From assembly GCF_002723955.1 (NCBI RefSeq), contig NZ_BEWN01000004.1, positions 1 through 64,000 of the forward strand: 64,000 nucleotides of DNA, read 5' to 3'. Position 1 is the stretch's first letter. Each line of letters begins with the position of its first letter. A program made the position numbers and the translations under genes. Under the pieces are notes generated by a model that saw only the letters and a program-made list of their open reading frames with translations, did not search any database and was not told the DNA's origin. This document shows positions 9,169 through 21,736 of the stretch, one piece after another. Source of the DNA: Gluconobacter frateurii (GTDB lineage Bacteria; Pseudomonadota; Alphaproteobacteria; Acetobacterales; Acetobacteraceae).

Positions 9169-10473
9169 ATGACCAGTTTCGCAGAGCTCAATCTTGCCGA
9201 ACCAATCCAGAAGGCGCTTGCCGAAGAAGGATATACGACACCGACCCCTATCCAGGCCGGAGCTATTCCTCATCTGCTGGAAGGGCGGGATCTCTTAGGT
9301 CTCGCTCAGACAGGTACCGGAAAAACAGCGGCTTTCGCCCTGCCGATCCTCGACTATCTTCTGCGGAACCGTCGTCCCCCCGCACCGAAGACGGTTCGTG
9401 TGCTTGTCCTGGCTCCGACGCGTGAGCTTGCCTCCCAGATTGACGAAAGCTTCGGGGCTTATGCCCGTCACATGAAGCTGTCTCATGCCGTTGTCTTCGG
9501 TGGCGTAGGGCAGGGGCGTCAGATCGAGGCAACCCGCCGTGGCGTTGATGTGCTGGTTGCAGCGCCGGGCCGACTGCTGGACTTGGTGGGGCAGGGTTAT
9601 ATTGACCTGTCGGCCCTCGAAGTGCTGGTGCTTGATGAAGCCGACCGGATGCTGGATATGGGCTTCGTCCGCGATATCCGTCGCATCATGGCGCTTCTGC
9701 CGGCACGTCGTCAGACGGTTCTGTTCTCCGCAACAATGCCGCAGTCCATCAGTGATCTGGCGCACTCCCTGCTGAGTAACCCTGCGACGGTTCAGGTTAC
9801 GCCTGAATCCAGCACGGTGGATCGGATCCGGCAGGCTGTCATGTTTGTTGAGTCAGAGAAGAAGAAAGACGCGACACTGATGCTCGTTGAGAGCTCAAAC
9901 GTTGTGCGTGCTGTCGTCTTCACGCTGATGAAGCATGAAGCGAACAAGGTTGCGGAGTTCCTTAACAAGAACGGCATTACCGCGGAGGCCATTCACGGGA
10001 ACAAGTCACAGGGCGCTCGTGAGCGTGCCATGTCGGGTTTCCGTAACGGCACGGTCAAGGTACTCGTCGCCACGGATATTGCGGCACGTGGTATCGATGT
10101 CGACGACGTATCCCACGTTTTCAACTACGATCTGCCGAACGTCCCTGAATCCTATGTTCATCGTATCGGCCGTACGGCTCGTGCGGGACGTGACGGCTGG
10201 GCCGTGTCGCTCTGCGATGCCGAGCAGCGTGCATGGCTGAAGGACATTGAAAAGAAGATCGACAAGGCCATTCCGGTCGTAACCGATCATCCTTATCATT
10301 CTGATGCGGCCCAGAATTCCACAATGCGTCCTCCGGTTCTTGGTGGCGGACGTGGCGGCGGTCAGCGCGGTGGTGGAAATGGTGGCGGTGGCCGCCGTCG
10401 TTCCGGGCCGCCGGCGGCAGCTCGTGGAGCTGCGGGACGTCGTGGTGGCGCGCGTTCTGCAGGGCATCGCTGA
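9169..10473 (+). CDS. rhlE: DEAD-box ATP-dependent RNA helicase, RhlE type
   Basis: This 434-residue SF2 helicase remodels RNA, probably in ribosome assembly, mRNA turnover or cold adaptation. It shows FAELNLAEPI with the Q motif (PTPIQ 25-29), motif I AQTGTGKT (46-53), PTREL, DEAD (156-159), SAT (187-189), ARGIDVDDV and HRIGRTARAGR. The last about 55 residues are a Gly/Arg-rich basic tail (GGGRGGGQRGGGNGGGGRRR), typical for RNA-binding extensions. An upstream in-frame GTG at 9118 exists, but the ATG at 9169 has a strong CAGGAGGGG ribosome binding site and starts where the family starts. A terminator hairpin lies about 70 bases downstream. RhlE rather than CsdA/DbpA is chosen for its compact size and lack of a long C-terminal domain. 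Confidence 0.9.
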   Translation: MTSFAELNLAEPIQKALAEEGYTTPTPIQAGAIPHLLEGRDLLGLAQTGTGKTAAFALPILDYLLRNRRPPAPKTVRVLVLAPTRELASQIDESFGAYARHMKLSHAVVFGGVGQGRQIEATRRGVDVLVAAPGRLLDLVGQGYIDLSALEVLVLDEADRMLDMGFVRDIRRIMALLPARRQTVLFSATMPQSISDLAHSLLSNPATVQVTPESSTVDRIRQAVMFVESEKKKDATLMLVESSNVVRAVVFTLMKHEANKVAEFLNKNGITAEAIHGNKSQGARERAMSGFRNGTVKVLVATDIAARGIDVDDVSHVFNYDLPNVPESYVHRIGRTARAGRDGWAVSLCDAEQRAWLKDIEKKIDKAIPVVTDHPYHSDAAQNSTMRPPVLGGGRGGGQRGGGNGGGGRRRSGPPAAARGAAGRRGGARSAGHR

Positions 10474-10543
10474 CTTTTTGAGAGATGCAGGTTTTGGGCG
10501 ATAATTCGTTCTGAATCCTGTTTCTTCTGTAAAGATCGATTAG

Positions 10544-10574
10544 ACTCCGTTCGATTGTCGGGCGGAGTTTTTTT
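10544..10574 (+). terminator. Terminator that overlaps the next gene's ribosome binding site
   Basis: ACTCCG (10544-10549) pairs with CGGAGT (10563-10568), followed by seven T residues, which then run straight into the ATG at 10575. The 3' arm contains GGAG, the only plausible Shine-Dalgarno sequence for that ATG. Confidence 0.7.
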
Positions 10575-11267
10575 ATGCAAAGTGATATCAGCGGTACCGT
10601 CATGCCGGTGCTCCGCATTCTTCTGGATGCTGGAGAAAGCATTCTGGCAGAGACAGGAGAGTTTGCCTGGAAAAGCTCTCACATCTCCATGCAGACTGTT
10701 ACAAGTGGGGCAGGACAAAGTGGCCTGTTTGGTGTCGTCACCCGGGCGCTAGCCGGGGGAGGGTTATTTATGACCCGATTTACGGCGCATTCTCAGCCGG
10801 GTCTGATCGCCTTCACGTCAAAAATTCCAGGTCACATTACTGAACATGATCTGCGGGGTAAGGCTTACCTCGTGCACCGGCATGGTTTTATCGCCGGTAC
10901 GGAAGACGTTCGGATGGAACTGGCTTTCCAGCGAAATTTGGGCGCGGGTGTCTTTGGCGGGGACGGCTTCCGATTACAGAAGCTTTCGGGCACCGGCCGG
11001 TTCTGGTGTTCTCTGGGTGGAGAGGTCATCACGCACGATCTGGCTCCGGGCGAGCAGATCGACGTTCATCCCGGTCATGTCGGTATGTTCGAAGAAAGCG
11101 TGCAATTCGATATCACCGTGATCCCGGGACTTCGGAACAAACTTTTCGGCGGAGACGGATTTTTCATGGCGCGTCTCACCGGGCCGGGGAGGATATGGCT
11201 TCAAACCATGACGCCTTCTGGGCTGGCGCACGCATTGATGCCTTACCTGGGCACCCGCGGGGAGTAG
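10575..11267 (+). CDS. AIM24 / TIGR00266 family protein
   Basis: The 230-residue product matches the AIM24 family, a beta-helical fold related to the TRAP RNA-binding protein; the bacterial members have no settled function. Family hallmarks include ETGEFAWKS near residue 34, the Gly-rich stretch LFGVVTRALAGGGLFMTRF, a central FGGDGFRLQKLSGTGR repeat and a late FGGDGFFMARLTGPGRIWLQ repeat. No signal peptide or membrane span is seen. The ATG follows the T tract of a terminator hairpin, so initiation depends on the GGAG inside that hairpin. It could use readthrough from the helicase gene or its own promoter at about 10474-10540. Length is normal for the family. Confidence 0.88.
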   Translation: MQSDISGTVMPVLRILLDAGESILAETGEFAWKSSHISMQTVTSGAGQSGLFGVVTRALAGGGLFMTRFTAHSQPGLIAFTSKIPGHITEHDLRGKAYLVHRHGFIAGTEDVRMELAFQRNLGAGVFGGDGFRLQKLSGTGRFWCSLGGEVITHDLAPGEQIDVHPGHVGMFEESVQFDITVIPGLRNKLFGGDGFFMARLTGPGRIWLQTMTPSGLAHALMPYLGTRGE

Positions 11268-11459
11268 TGACCCAAGGCTCTTCGCATCCTGTTCGCATAT
11301 TTGCAGATCAGGATGGTTAAGATCTTATCGTGTGAGGGGACTGATGCAGGAAGCAACGGATTGCTTCCAAGCGCTGCTCAAGCAAGGCCTTTTAAGGGCG
11401 AGTTTTACCCGAAGTGAGCCCGTAGAGATTAAATTCTATTTGGTGCTGTTGCAGTAAAG

Positions 11460-11549
<90 letters not shown>

Positions 11550-11734
11550 TGACATCTGCTCTAAATATGAAAAAGGAGCAGAGTCGTATCCTGTTTTCAG
11601 GATGTGGGCGCTTCATGCAATGAGGAGGAAAGGACGTCAAGGGGTGTTATGAGTTACATACCCCTACGAGGTTTACGTTTCGAAACAGGAGTGGGGGAGT
11701 TTTGTAACAAGGAACGTGTCATCTTGATTGTCAG

Positions 11735-11754
11735 GGAAGCGGGAGTGCGCTTCC
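11735..11754. promoter_or_regulatory. Inverted repeat upstream of the Spy-like gene
   Basis: GGAAGCG (11735-11741) and CGCTTCC (11748-11754) form a 7-bp inverted repeat with a 6-nt spacer, 22-31 bases before the start codon. It could be an operator or a leader hairpin. A GGAAC element at 11711 resembles the -35 box of ECF sigma factors, but no matching -10 element is clear. Confidence 0.3.
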
Positions 11755-11776
11755 GTCTCCGACAACCCTCAAGGAT

Positions 11777-12307
11777 ATGACATCCATGACGGCCTTTCGT
11801 CTTTTTGCTTTTCTTCCTGTCGCTGCGTCTGTCGGGCTTCTGGCTGCGCCGCTTCTGGCTCAGGCCTATCCGGGTCAGCCGGCTCCGCCACATGCGGGAA
11901 TGCATGGTGACCACGGTCCTGGCGATATGCCGCCTCCGTTTCCACCTGGTATCACCTTGACGGATGCGCAGAAGGCGCAGGTCCATACGATCTTCAAGCA
12001 GGCGCATGAGGATATGAAGGCTCAGCATGAAAAGCTGAAGGCCCTCCGTGACAAGATCCGCACAGAGCTGTCCGCTGAAGGGGATCTCAATCGGTCTCTG
12101 CTTACAGACCTGACACGTCAGGAGAGTGAGCTGCATACGCAGGAAGCACAGGCGCGTCTTGCAACGCAGGAAAAGCTCCACGATGTGCTGACGCCTGACC
12201 AGCGTCGTCAGGCGAATGCCACGATGGAGAAAATCCGTTCGCTTCATGAGCAGTTGGATGCCATTATGGGTCACCCGCCGGAAGATGGCCCACCGCCGGC
12301 TCCCTGA
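11777..12307 (+). CDS. Spy/CpxP-like periplasmic LTXXQ protein
   Basis: A 176-residue exported protein. Residues about 4-30 form a signal peptide (FRLFAFLPVAASVGLLAAPL, cleavage near AQA-YP). The mature part has a Pro/His-rich start and then a helical region with two LTXXQ motifs, LTDAQ near 62 and LTPDQ near 140. Spy and CpxP use this fold as periplasmic chaperones or envelope-stress sensors, and some relatives bind metals; the His/Met-rich start hints at that but does not prove it. Two ATGs (11777, 11786) are possible. The AAGGA at about 11771 is better spaced for the second, giving 173 residues. A strong terminator follows, so it is probably monocistronic. Confidence 0.8.
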   Translation: MTSMTAFRLFAFLPVAASVGLLAAPLLAQAYPGQPAPPHAGMHGDHGPGDMPPPFPPGITLTDAQKAQVHTIFKQAHEDMKAQHEKLKALRDKIRTELSAEGDLNRSLLTDLTRQESELHTQEAQARLATQEKLHDVLTPDQRRQANATMEKIRSLHEQLDAIMGHPPEDGPPPAP

Positions 12308-12322
12308 TTTCCTGACTGAACC

Positions 12323-12374
12323 CCGCTCTATTGCTTGACGTCAGCGTCTCAAGGCGATAGAGCGGTCTTGTTTT
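12323..12374 (+). terminator. Strong hairpin terminator
   Basis: CCGCTCTATTGC-TTGA pairs with TCAAGGCGATAGAGCGG (about 16 bp with one wobble and one bulge), followed by TCTTGTTTT. It separates the Spy-like gene from ffh. Confidence 0.75.
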
Positions 12375-12437
12375 CGGACACGCCACATCGCGAAGGCTCG
12401 CGCAGTGGCGTGTTTCTGTTTGCTGTAAGGTGGCCCG

Positions 12438-13853
12438 TTGTTCGATCAACTCTCAGGCAAGATGTCCGGTGTCCTCGAAGGACTTTCCAAGAATGGAAAG
12501 CTTACTGAGGGTGATGTCACCGAGGCAATGCGCGAAGTCCGTCTGGCTATGCTGGAAGCTGACGTTGCGCTGCCAGTGGTGCGTGATTTCGTCAACAAGG
12601 TACGCGAACGGTCTGTCGGGCATGAAGTGCTCGAAAGCGTGTCTCCAGGTCAGGCCGTTGCGAAGATCGTCAACGATGCCCTGATTGATGCGCTGGGCGG
12701 TGCAGGTGCAGTTCCACTGAACCTCGCTGCTGTGCCGCCTGTTCCTGTGCTGATGGTCGGTTTGCAGGGTTCGGGTAAAACCACGACATCCGGCAAGATT
12801 GCCCTGCGCCTGTCGCAGCGTGAAGGCAAGAAGGTTCTTCTCGCCAGTCTGGACGTCTATCGTCCGGCTGCTCAGCTCCAGCTTCAGCAGTTGGCAGAGC
12901 GCGTCAATGCCATCACGAAGCGTGTCACTGCCCTTCCGATTGTTGCCGGACAGTCGCCAGTAGAGATCGCCAAGCGCGCGCTCGATACAGGGCGCCGTGA
13001 AGGCTACGACGTCGTTATCCTCGATACTGCAGGCCGTCTTTCCATCGACGAAGCCCTGATGGACGAGGTGCGTCAGATTCGCGCTGTCACGAACCCGGCT
13101 GAAACGCTGCTGGTCGTGGATGCCATGACGGGTCAGGACGCGGTCAATACGGCCAAGTCCTTTAATGAGGCTGTTGGCATCACCGGCGTCGTCATGAGCC
13201 GTATGGATGGTGACGCACGTGGTGGTGCGGCTCTGTCCATGAAGGCCATCACGGGGGCGCCGATCAAGCTGACCGGCTCTGGTGAAAAGCTGGAAGCCCT
13301 CGAAGAATTCCATCCGGAACGCGTGGCCGGCCGTATTCTCGGTCTGGGTGACGTGGCTGGCCTCGTGGAACGTGCGGCCGAGACGCTCGACCACGAGGAA
13401 GGCGAGCGCGTCGCCAAGAAGATGCTCGCTGGCAAGTTTGATCTGGATGACTATGTCTCCCAGATCAACCAGATCAACCGCATGGGATCAATCTCGGGTA
13501 TTCTCGGCATGCTTCCGGGTATGGGTAAGATCAAGGATATGCTGGGTGACAAGGAGATCGACACCTCGATCTTCAAGCGTCACAAGGCCATCATTTCCTC
13601 GATGACCCAGCAGGAACGCAAGACGCCGGGAATCATCAAGGCATCCCGCAAGAAGCGGATTGCCGCGGGTTCCGGAACGACGGTTCAGGAAGTGAACCGT
13701 CTGCTCAAGCAGTTTGACGACATGTCCACAATGATGAAGCGCATCAGCAAAATGGGCCTTGGTGGCCTGATGCGTGGCATGAGTGGGGCAGGTGGTCTGG
13801 CTGATATGATGAAGGGCATGGGCAAGCCAGGTGGCCGCCCGCCTTTCGCCTGA
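12438..13853 (+). CDS. ffh: Signal recognition particle protein Ffh
   Basis: Ffh binds 4.5S RNA and the signal sequences of nascent membrane proteins and delivers ribosomes to FtsY. The 471-residue protein has the N-domain (1-95), the G-domain with P-loop GLQGSGKTT (108-116), DVYRPAA, DTAGRL, and TKLDGDARGG-type motif here as [12 protein letters not shown]. The M-domain from about 300 carries the RNA-binding [17 protein letters not shown]-type segment ([15 protein letters not shown]) and Met-rich C-terminus. Translation starts at TTG 12438, which is where Ffh proteins normally begin ([11 protein letters not shown]) and has AAGGTGG upstream. It heads the ffh-rpsP-rimM-trmD-rplS run. Confidence 0.97.
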   Translation: MFDQLSGKMSGVLEGLSKNGKLTEGDVTEAMREVRLAMLEADVALPVVRDFVNKVRERSVGHEVLESVSPGQAVAKIVNDALIDALGGAGAVPLNLAAVPPVPVLMVGLQGSGKTTTSGKIALRLSQREGKKVLLASLDVYRPAAQLQLQQLAERVNAITKRVTALPIVAGQSPVEIAKRALDTGRREGYDVVILDTAGRLSIDEALMDEVRQIRAVTNPAETLLVVDAMTGQDAVNTAKSFNEAVGITGVVMSRMDGDARGGAALSMKAITGAPIKLTGSGEKLEALEEFHPERVAGRILGLGDVAGLVERAAETLDHEEGERVAKKMLAGKFDLDDYVSQINQINRMGSISGILGMLPGMGKIKDMLGDKEIDTSIFKRHKAIISSMTQQERKTPGIIKASRKKRIAAGSGTTVQEVNRLLKQFDDMSTMMKRISKMGLGGLMRGMSGAGGLADMMKGMGKPGGRPPFA

Positions 13854-13893
13854 TCAGTCTCAAGTTTTCAAGTTTGTCCTTCAGGAGTTTTTC

Positions 13894-14247
13894 ATGAGCC
13901 TTAAGATTCGCCTTGCACGCGCAGGTGCCAAGAAGCGCCCTTACTACCACATCGTTGTTGCTGACAGCCGCAGCCCGCGCGACGGCCGTTTCATCGAGAA
14001 GGTTGGCGCATACAACCCGATGCTGCCTTCCGACCATGCTGACCGTATCCGCCTCGATGGCGAGCGTATCACGCACTGGCTGTCCAACGGCGCACAGGCC
14101 ACGGATCGCGTTGCACGCTTCCTTGGTAATGCTGGTCTGGCTCCGAAGCCGACATACAGCGAGCAGCCGAAGCAGTCCGCTCCGAAGGCAAAGGCACAGA
14201 AGCGCGCTGCTGACGCCGCTGCTGCCGCTGCTGCTACGGCCGGCTGA
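13894..14247 (+). CDS. rpsP: 30S ribosomal protein S16
   Basis: S16 is a small-subunit assembly protein. The 117-residue product begins [20 protein letters not shown] and has [22 protein letters not shown], the family signature region. After residue about 80 there is an Ala/Lys-rich tail ([11 protein letters not shown]) typical for alphaproteobacteria. The in-frame codon at 13831 lies inside the end of ffh, while the ATG at 13894 has CAGGAG seven bases upstream, so 13894 is chosen. It lies 40 bases after ffh in the same operon. Confidence 0.97.
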   Translation: MSLKIRLARAGAKKRPYYHIVVADSRSPRDGRFIEKVGAYNPMLPSDHADRIRLDGERITHWLSNGAQATDRVARFLGNAGLAPKPTYSEQPKQSAPKAKAQKRAADAAAAAAATAG

Positions 14248-14278
14248 GCAACTGCTGACGCACCAGGACGCCTGACCC

Positions 14279-14821
14279 GTGCCCCGCTTCAATCCTGACA
14301 GTGATGTTCTGATCGCCACCATCGGTCGCCCGCATGGTGTTCGCGGTCTGGTGCATCTGCATGCCGCCACCGACGATCCGGAAACGGTCGAAACGATCGG
14401 TGTGCTGCATGACGAGCATGGAGCAGCATGGACGGCGCGCTGGGTTTCTCCAGGTGTCGCAGCTCTGACGGACGGGCAGGGTAATACTCTGCCAGACCGG
14501 ACGGCTGCTGAACGGGTTGTCAACCGCCGCTTATATGTTGTGCGCGACGTTCTGCCTGCCGTTGAGGAAGACGAGTTCTATCATGCCGATCTGATTGGCA
14601 TGACGGCTGTTTCTGAAGATGGTGACGTTCTTGGAACCATTGCCGTGGTCCATGACTATGGCGCCGGTGTCAGTCTCGAGATTGATCGGGGTCTGATCGT
14701 TCCATTTACGATGGCTTGTGTGCCGCATGTCGATCTCGCGCAGCGTCGCGTGACCGTCGTGCCGCCGATCGAAGTCGAGGTTGAAGGTGATCTCGATGGA
14801 GAGGTTCAGGTCCGGGCATGA
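14279..14821 (+). CDS. rimM: Ribosome maturation factor RimM
   Basis: RimM binds S19 and assists maturation of the 30S head. The 180-residue protein has the N-terminal RimM barrel ([18 protein letters not shown] near residue 11) and the C-terminal PRC-barrel ([20 protein letters not shown] near 95; [15 protein letters not shown] near 139). It starts with GTG, has AGGA about 14 bases upstream, and its stop overlaps the trmD start by four bases (ATGA). Confidence 0.95.
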   Translation: MPRFNPDSDVLIATIGRPHGVRGLVHLHAATDDPETVETIGVLHDEHGAAWTARWVSPGVAALTDGQGNTLPDRTAAERVVNRRLYVVRDVLPAVEEDEFYHADLIGMTAVSEDGDVLGTIAVVHDYGAGVSLEIDRGLIVPFTMACVPHVDLAQRRVTVVPPIEVEVEGDLDGEVQVRA

Positions 14822-15522
14822 GCTGGCGCGCTGATATCCTGACCCTGTTCCCGGATATGTTTCCGGGTCCGCTGGGTTTTTCCCTGGCGGGCAGGGCGCT
14901 GGAGCGCGGGATCTGGTCTTGTGAATCGCATGATCTGCGTGAACATGGACTGGGTCGTCATCGCGCTGTGGATGACACGCCGTTTGGCGGCGGGGCTGGC
15001 ATGGTGATGCGGGCAGATGTTCTGGACACGGCTCTTTCGGCGCTCCCAGCGCTGGATGGGCGTCCAGTCATTTACCCGACACCCCGTGGGCGCCGTTTGT
15101 CCCATGAGGATGCAGAGCGTTTCGTGGCAGGGCCGGGCGTCGTGGTTCTGTGTGGGCGTTTTGAAGGGATCGACGAACGTGTGCTGGAAAAGCACGATAT
15201 CGAACAGTTCAGTATGGGCGATGTTGTGTTGTCGGGTGGAGAAATTCCGGCTCTGACGCTTCTGGATGCATGTGTGCGTCTTTTACCGGGAGTGATGGGT
15301 TCCCAGATTAGTGGGCAGGACGAAAGTTTTGCCGAAGGTCTGCTGGAGTACCCGCAATATACCAAGCCGGCGGTCTGGGATGGGCGCGAAGTGCCCGAAA
15401 TCCTGCTCTCCGGCAATCATGGTGCCATCGCCCGCTGGCGTCATGAACAGTCAATCGCCGTCACGAAGGCACGTCGCCCCGATCTGTGGGATGCGTACCT
15501 GGCGCGACAGCAGGTTCATTGA
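14818..15522 (+). CDS. trmD: tRNA (guanine37-N1)-methyltransferase
   Basis: TrmD makes m1G37 in tRNAs reading CNN codons, preventing +1 frameshifting. The 234-residue SPOUT enzyme shows the start [12 protein letters not shown] near residue 8, [16 protein letters not shown] near 54, the trefoil-knot SAM site [12 protein letters not shown] near 112 and YSMGD-type motif [13 protein letters not shown] near 131. It is coupled to rimM by a four-base overlap and followed by rplS after 24 bases. Length and motif spacing are standard. Confidence 0.97.
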   Translation: MSWRADILTLFPDMFPGPLGFSLAGRALERGIWSCESHDLREHGLGRHRAVDDTPFGGGAGMVMRADVLDTALSALPALDGRPVIYPTPRGRRLSHEDAERFVAGPGVVVLCGRFEGIDERVLEKHDIEQFSMGDVVLSGGEIPALTLLDACVRLLPGVMGSQISGQDESFAEGLLEYPQYTKPAVWDGREVPEILLSGNHGAIARWRHEQSIAVTKARRPDLWDAYLARQQVH

Positions 15523-15546
15523 ATTTTTGTTTCCAGGAGTTTGGTC

Positions 15547-15939
15547 ATGAACATTATCCAGCAGTACGAGGCGCGCGAAATCGAGCGTCTTTCCACGGCT
15601 CGCGCCGTTCCGGAATTCATCGCAGGTGACACGGTTCGCGTTGGCGTCCGCGTTGTCGAAGGTACGCGTGAGCGCGTGCAGAACTTCGAAGGCGTTGTCA
15701 TTGCCCGTTCCAACAAGGGCCTGAACAGCAACTTCACGGTTCGCAAGATTTCCAACGGTGAAGGCGTGGAGCGTGTATTCCCGCTGTACGCTCCGTCCCT
15801 CGCCAGCATCGAAGTGGTGCGTCGTGGTAAGGTGCGTCGCGCAAAGCTGTACTACCTGCGTGGCCGTTCGGGTAAGTCTGCCCGTATTGCAGAGCGCCCG
15901 CGCGATCTGCCGAAGGCTGGCGAAAAAGCCGCTTCCTAA
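15547..15939 (+). CDS. rplS: 50S ribosomal protein L19
   Basis: L19 lies at the interface of the ribosomal subunits. The 130-residue product has [13 protein letters not shown] at the start, then [13 protein letters not shown] and [16 protein letters not shown] near residue 80, and the basic [20 protein letters not shown]. The ATG at 15547 is preceded by CCAGGAG with seven-base spacing, so the upstream in-frame GTG at 15541 is rejected. Only 20 bases separate its stop from leuC. Confidence 0.97.
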   Translation: MNIIQQYEAREIERLSTARAVPEFIAGDTVRVGVRVVEGTRERVQNFEGVVIARSNKGLNSNFTVRKISNGEGVERVFPLYAPSLASIEVVRRGKVRRAKLYYLRGRSGKSARIAERPRDLPKAGEKAAS

Positions 15940-15959
15940 GTCAAGGTTGGAGTATAAGG

Positions 15960-17387
15960 ATGCCCGTTTCTTCTTCGCCCAGAACACTGTTTGACAAGAT
16001 CTGGGCCGATCACGTTGTTGACCGCCTCGAAGACGGGACGTGCATCCTATACATCGACCGTCACCTTGTTCATGAGGTGACAAGCCCGCAGGCTTTCGAA
16101 GGTCTGCGGATGGCCGGACGTCGCCTGCGCCGTCCGGACGCAACCGTCGCCGTGGTGGACCACAACGTCCCCACGTCCGACCGTTCCCAGCCGATCGAAG
16201 AGCCGGAAAGCCGTCTTCAGATCGAAACGCTGGAGAAGAATGTCGCTGAGTTCGGCGTTCCCTATTTTCCGCTGCGTTCCGCTTCTCAGGGCATCGTTCA
16301 CGTTGTGGGTCCGGAGCAGGGTATTTCTCTGCCAGGCATGACAATTGTTTGCGGTGACAGCCATACCTCGACGCATGGTGCGCTCGGCGCGCTGGCGTTC
16401 GGTATTGGTACGTCTGAAGTTGAACACGTCATGGCGACCCAGACGCTTCTCCAGAAGCCCGCAAAGAACATGCGTGTTTCTGTTGAGGGCAAAGTGGGCC
16501 CGGGCGTGACAGCCAAGGACATCATGCTGGCCATTATCGGAAAGATTGGCACCGCTGGCGGCACTGGCCATGTAATCGAGTTTGCTGGCTCTGCAATCCG
16601 CGATCTGGACATGGCCGGGCGCATGACGCTCTGCAACATGTCCATCGAGGGTGGTGCGAAGGCTGGCCTGATTGCTCCGGACGAAACGACGTTCGCATAC
16701 GTGAAGGGGCGTCCGTTCGCACCGAAGGGTGAAGCGTTCGAGCAGGCCTGTGCTTACTGGCGCACGCTGGCGTCTGATGAAGGCGCTCATTTCGACACGG
16801 AAGTGACGTTGAAGGCCGAAGACATTGTGCCTTCGGTGACCTGGGGCAACAGCCCGCAGGACGTTCTGCCGATTGATGGCGTTGTTCCGTCTCCTTCTGA
16901 CTTCAAGGACCCTGCACAGGCTGCGCAGGTCCAGCGCGCTCTTGATTATATGGGGCTGACAGCTGGGCAGAAGATTGCCGGAACGCCCGTAGACGTCGTG
17001 TTCATTGGCTCCTGCACCAACAGCCGTCTTGAAGATCTGCGCGCTGCTGCTGAAGTTGTTCGGGGCCGTCATGTTGCGAAGAACGTTCGCGCTATGATCG
17101 TGCCGGGATCGGGCCTCGTTAAGGTGGCTGCCGAGGCGGAAGGTCTGGACAAGATTTTCCTTGATGCCGGTTTTGAGTGGCGTGAGGCAGGCTGCTCGAT
17201 GTGTCTGGGGATGAACCCGGATCGCCTGACGCCGGGACAGCGTTGCGCTTCTACGTCCAATCGCAATTTTGAAGGCCGTCAGGGGCCTGGCGGCAGAACG
17301 CATCTGTGCTCACCATCCATGGCGGCGGCCGCGGCTGTGACGGGCACGCTGTGTGATGTGCGTGAGCTGATGAAGGAAACCGTCTGA
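15960..17387 (+). CDS. leuC: 3-isopropylmalate dehydratase large subunit
   Basis: LeuC with LeuD isomerises 2-isopropylmalate to 3-isopropylmalate through a [4Fe-4S] cluster in leucine synthesis. The 475-residue aconitase-family protein shows [20 protein letters not shown] (131-150), and the three cluster cysteines at about 352 (GSCTNSR), 412 and 415 ([11 protein letters not shown]). It ends [15 protein letters not shown], as usual. It lies 20 bases after rplS with no visible terminator between, so it probably shares the ribosomal-protein transcript. The stop overlaps leuD by one base. Confidence 0.97.
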   Translation: MPVSSSPRTLFDKIWADHVVDRLEDGTCILYIDRHLVHEVTSPQAFEGLRMAGRRLRRPDATVAVVDHNVPTSDRSQPIEEPESRLQIETLEKNVAEFGVPYFPLRSASQGIVHVVGPEQGISLPGMTIVCGDSHTSTHGALGALAFGIGTSEVEHVMATQTLLQKPAKNMRVSVEGKVGPGVTAKDIMLAIIGKIGTAGGTGHVIEFAGSAIRDLDMAGRMTLCNMSIEGGAKAGLIAPDETTFAYVKGRPFAPKGEAFEQACAYWRTLASDEGAHFDTEVTLKAEDIVPSVTWGNSPQDVLPIDGVVPSPSDFKDPAQAAQVQRALDYMGLTAGQKIAGTPVDVVFIGSCTNSRLEDLRAAAEVVRGRHVAKNVRAMIVPGSGLVKVAAEAEGLDKIFLDAGFEWREAGCSMCLGMNPDRLTPGQRCASTSNRNFEGRQGPGGRTHLCSPSMAAAAAVTGTLCDVRELMKETV

Positions 17388-18013
17388 TGGAAAAGTTCAC
17401 GGAACTGACCGCCATTGCGGCTCCGATGCCGAATGAAAACATCGATACCGATCAGATCATTCCGGCACGCTTTCTGAAGACCATTCAGCGCACAGGTCTC
17501 GGCAAGAATGCCTTTGCGGCGCAGCGTTACGACGATAATGGCAACGAGAACCCGGACTTTGTTTTGAACAAAGAGCCGTATCGTCATGCTGAAATCCTCA
17601 TTACCTATGACAACCTCGGCTGTGGCTCCTCCCGTGAGCACGCTCCTTGGGCTCTGCTGGATTTCGGTATCCGCTGCGTTATCGCGCCGAGCTTTGCCGA
17701 CATTTTTTTTAATAACTGTTTCAAAAACGGTATCCTGCCAATCCGTCTGCCACGGGAAATCTGTGACGAACTGATGGGCGATGCACGTCAAGGGGCCAAT
17801 TCCCGTCTGACGGTGGATCTGGAAAAGCAGATCATCATTCGCCCGGATGGAAATGTTGTGCCGTTTGAAGTTGATCCCTTCCGTCGTCACATGCTGCTCG
17901 AAGGTCTGGACGATATCGGCCAGACGCTGGCGCATGATGCGGAAATCAGCAGCTTTGAACATCAGGCCAGCCGTGCATGGGTGCCGTCAATCAGCATGGG
18001 AACTGCAAAATGA
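17387..18013 (+). CDS. leuD: 3-isopropylmalate dehydratase small subunit
   Basis: LeuD is the swivelling domain that completes the isopropylmalate isomerase with LeuC. The 208-residue product has [14 protein letters not shown] near residue 18, [14 protein letters not shown] near 76 and [12 protein letters not shown] near 107, all hallmarks of the family. It begins one base inside the leuC stop and overlaps leuB by four bases, so the three are translationally coupled. Confidence 0.97.
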   Translation: MEKFTELTAIAAPMPNENIDTDQIIPARFLKTIQRTGLGKNAFAAQRYDDNGNENPDFVLNKEPYRHAEILITYDNLGCGSSREHAPWALLDFGIRCVIAPSFADIFFNNCFKNGILPIRLPREICDELMGDARQGANSRLTVDLEKQIIIRPDGNVVPFEVDPFRRHMLLEGLDDIGQTLAHDAEISSFEHQASRAWVPSISMGTAK

Positions 18014-19119
18014 GTGAAGCCCACAAGCTTCTTGTTCTTGCCGGTGATGGTATCGGCCCGGAAGTCATGCGTGAAGTTGCACGGATCGTGCACTGGCTGG
18101 ATGCAAACCGTGGCCTGAAACTGGACATTACGGAAGAACTCGTTGGCGCGGCTTCGCTTGCTGTCCATGGCGTTCCCATCCGTGATGAGGTTATCGACCT
18201 CGCCCGGAAGTCTGATGCGGTTCTGTTTGGCTCGGTCGGTGATCCGGCCTGGAGCCATGTCGGGTTCGACAAGCGCCCTGAAGTGGCCATTCTGAAGCTG
18301 CGCAAGGAGCTTGAGCTTTTTGCAAATCTTCGTCCGGCCCAGCTTTTTGATGCATTGATTGATGCGTCTGCCCTGAAGCCGGAAGTGGTGCGCGGTCTGG
18401 ATATCATGATCGTCCGTGAGACGGTCGGTGGTATCTATTTTGGTGAGCCGCGTGGCATCGAGACGCTTCCGGATGGCTCCCGTCGCGGGATCAACACGGA
18501 AGTTTACACGACGTCCGAAATCGAACGTGTCGCCCGCGTTGCTTTCGAGATGGCCCGTCAGCGCGGAAACCGTGTCTGCTCCGTCGAGAAGTGTAATGTG
18601 ATGGAAAGCGGCCTCCTGTGGAAGGAAGTCGTTAGCGATCTGCACAAGTGCGAATATCAGGATGTGGAACTGTCCCACATGCTGGCCGATAACTGCGCCA
18701 TGCAGCTCGTTCGTAACCCGAACCAGTTTGATGTGATCGTTACGGGCAACCTGTTCGGCGATATCCTGTCCGATCTGGCTTCCATGCTGACGGGTTCGCT
18801 GGGTATGCTTCCGTCTGCAACGCTTGGCATTGTCCGTGAAGATGGCAAGCGCAATGCGCTGTATGAGCCGATCCATGGCAGTGCACCGGATATCGCTGGC
18901 AAGGGCATTGCAAACCCGCTGGCGCAGATCCTCTCCTTCGCGATGCTGCTGCGGTATTCCCTGAACCGTGCGGACGATGCGGATCTGATCGAAAAGGCAG
19001 TGTCCAACGTGCTGGCCAGTGGTCTGCGCACGGCAGATATCATGTCACCGGGGATGGCACGTGTTGGCACAGATATGATGGGCCAGGCTGTCGTTCGTGA
19101 AATGGAAAAGCTGGCCTGA
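18010..19119 (+). CDS. leuB: 3-isopropylmalate dehydrogenase
   Basis: LeuB oxidatively decarboxylates 3-isopropylmalate with NAD+. The 369-residue protein shows [13 protein letters not shown] at the start, the substrate Arg cluster ([15 protein letters not shown] near residue 97), [11 protein letters not shown] near 138, the [11 protein letters not shown] loop near 170, [13 protein letters not shown] for metal binding and [14 protein letters not shown] for NAD+. The upstream in-frame codon at 17977 lies within leuD. The ATG at 18010 overlapping the leuD stop (ATGA) fits the family start. A strong terminator follows. Confidence 0.97.
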   Translation: MSEAHKLLVLAGDGIGPEVMREVARIVHWLDANRGLKLDITEELVGAASLAVHGVPIRDEVIDLARKSDAVLFGSVGDPAWSHVGFDKRPEVAILKLRKELELFANLRPAQLFDALIDASALKPEVVRGLDIMIVRETVGGIYFGEPRGIETLPDGSRRGINTEVYTTSEIERVARVAFEMARQRGNRVCSVEKCNVMESGLLWKEVVSDLHKCEYQDVELSHMLADNCAMQLVRNPNQFDVIVTGNLFGDILSDLASMLTGSLGMLPSATLGIVREDGKRNALYEPIHGSAPDIAGKGIANPLAQILSFAMLLRYSLNRADDADLIEKAVSNVLASGLRTADIMSPGMARVGTDMMGQAVVREMEKLA

Positions 19120-19142
19120 TATTTCAGGCAGGCAGAGGTTTG

Positions 19143-21694
<2,552 letters not shown>

Positions 21695-21736
21695 GAGGCA
21701 TGGACGGAGACGGAGCGGAATGTCAGAATTAGAACC

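Noticed and set aside
16047-17303. A 418-codon minus-strand frame opposite leuC
   Set aside because: It is a mirror of leuC codon usage, with His/Arg-rich composition and no motif.
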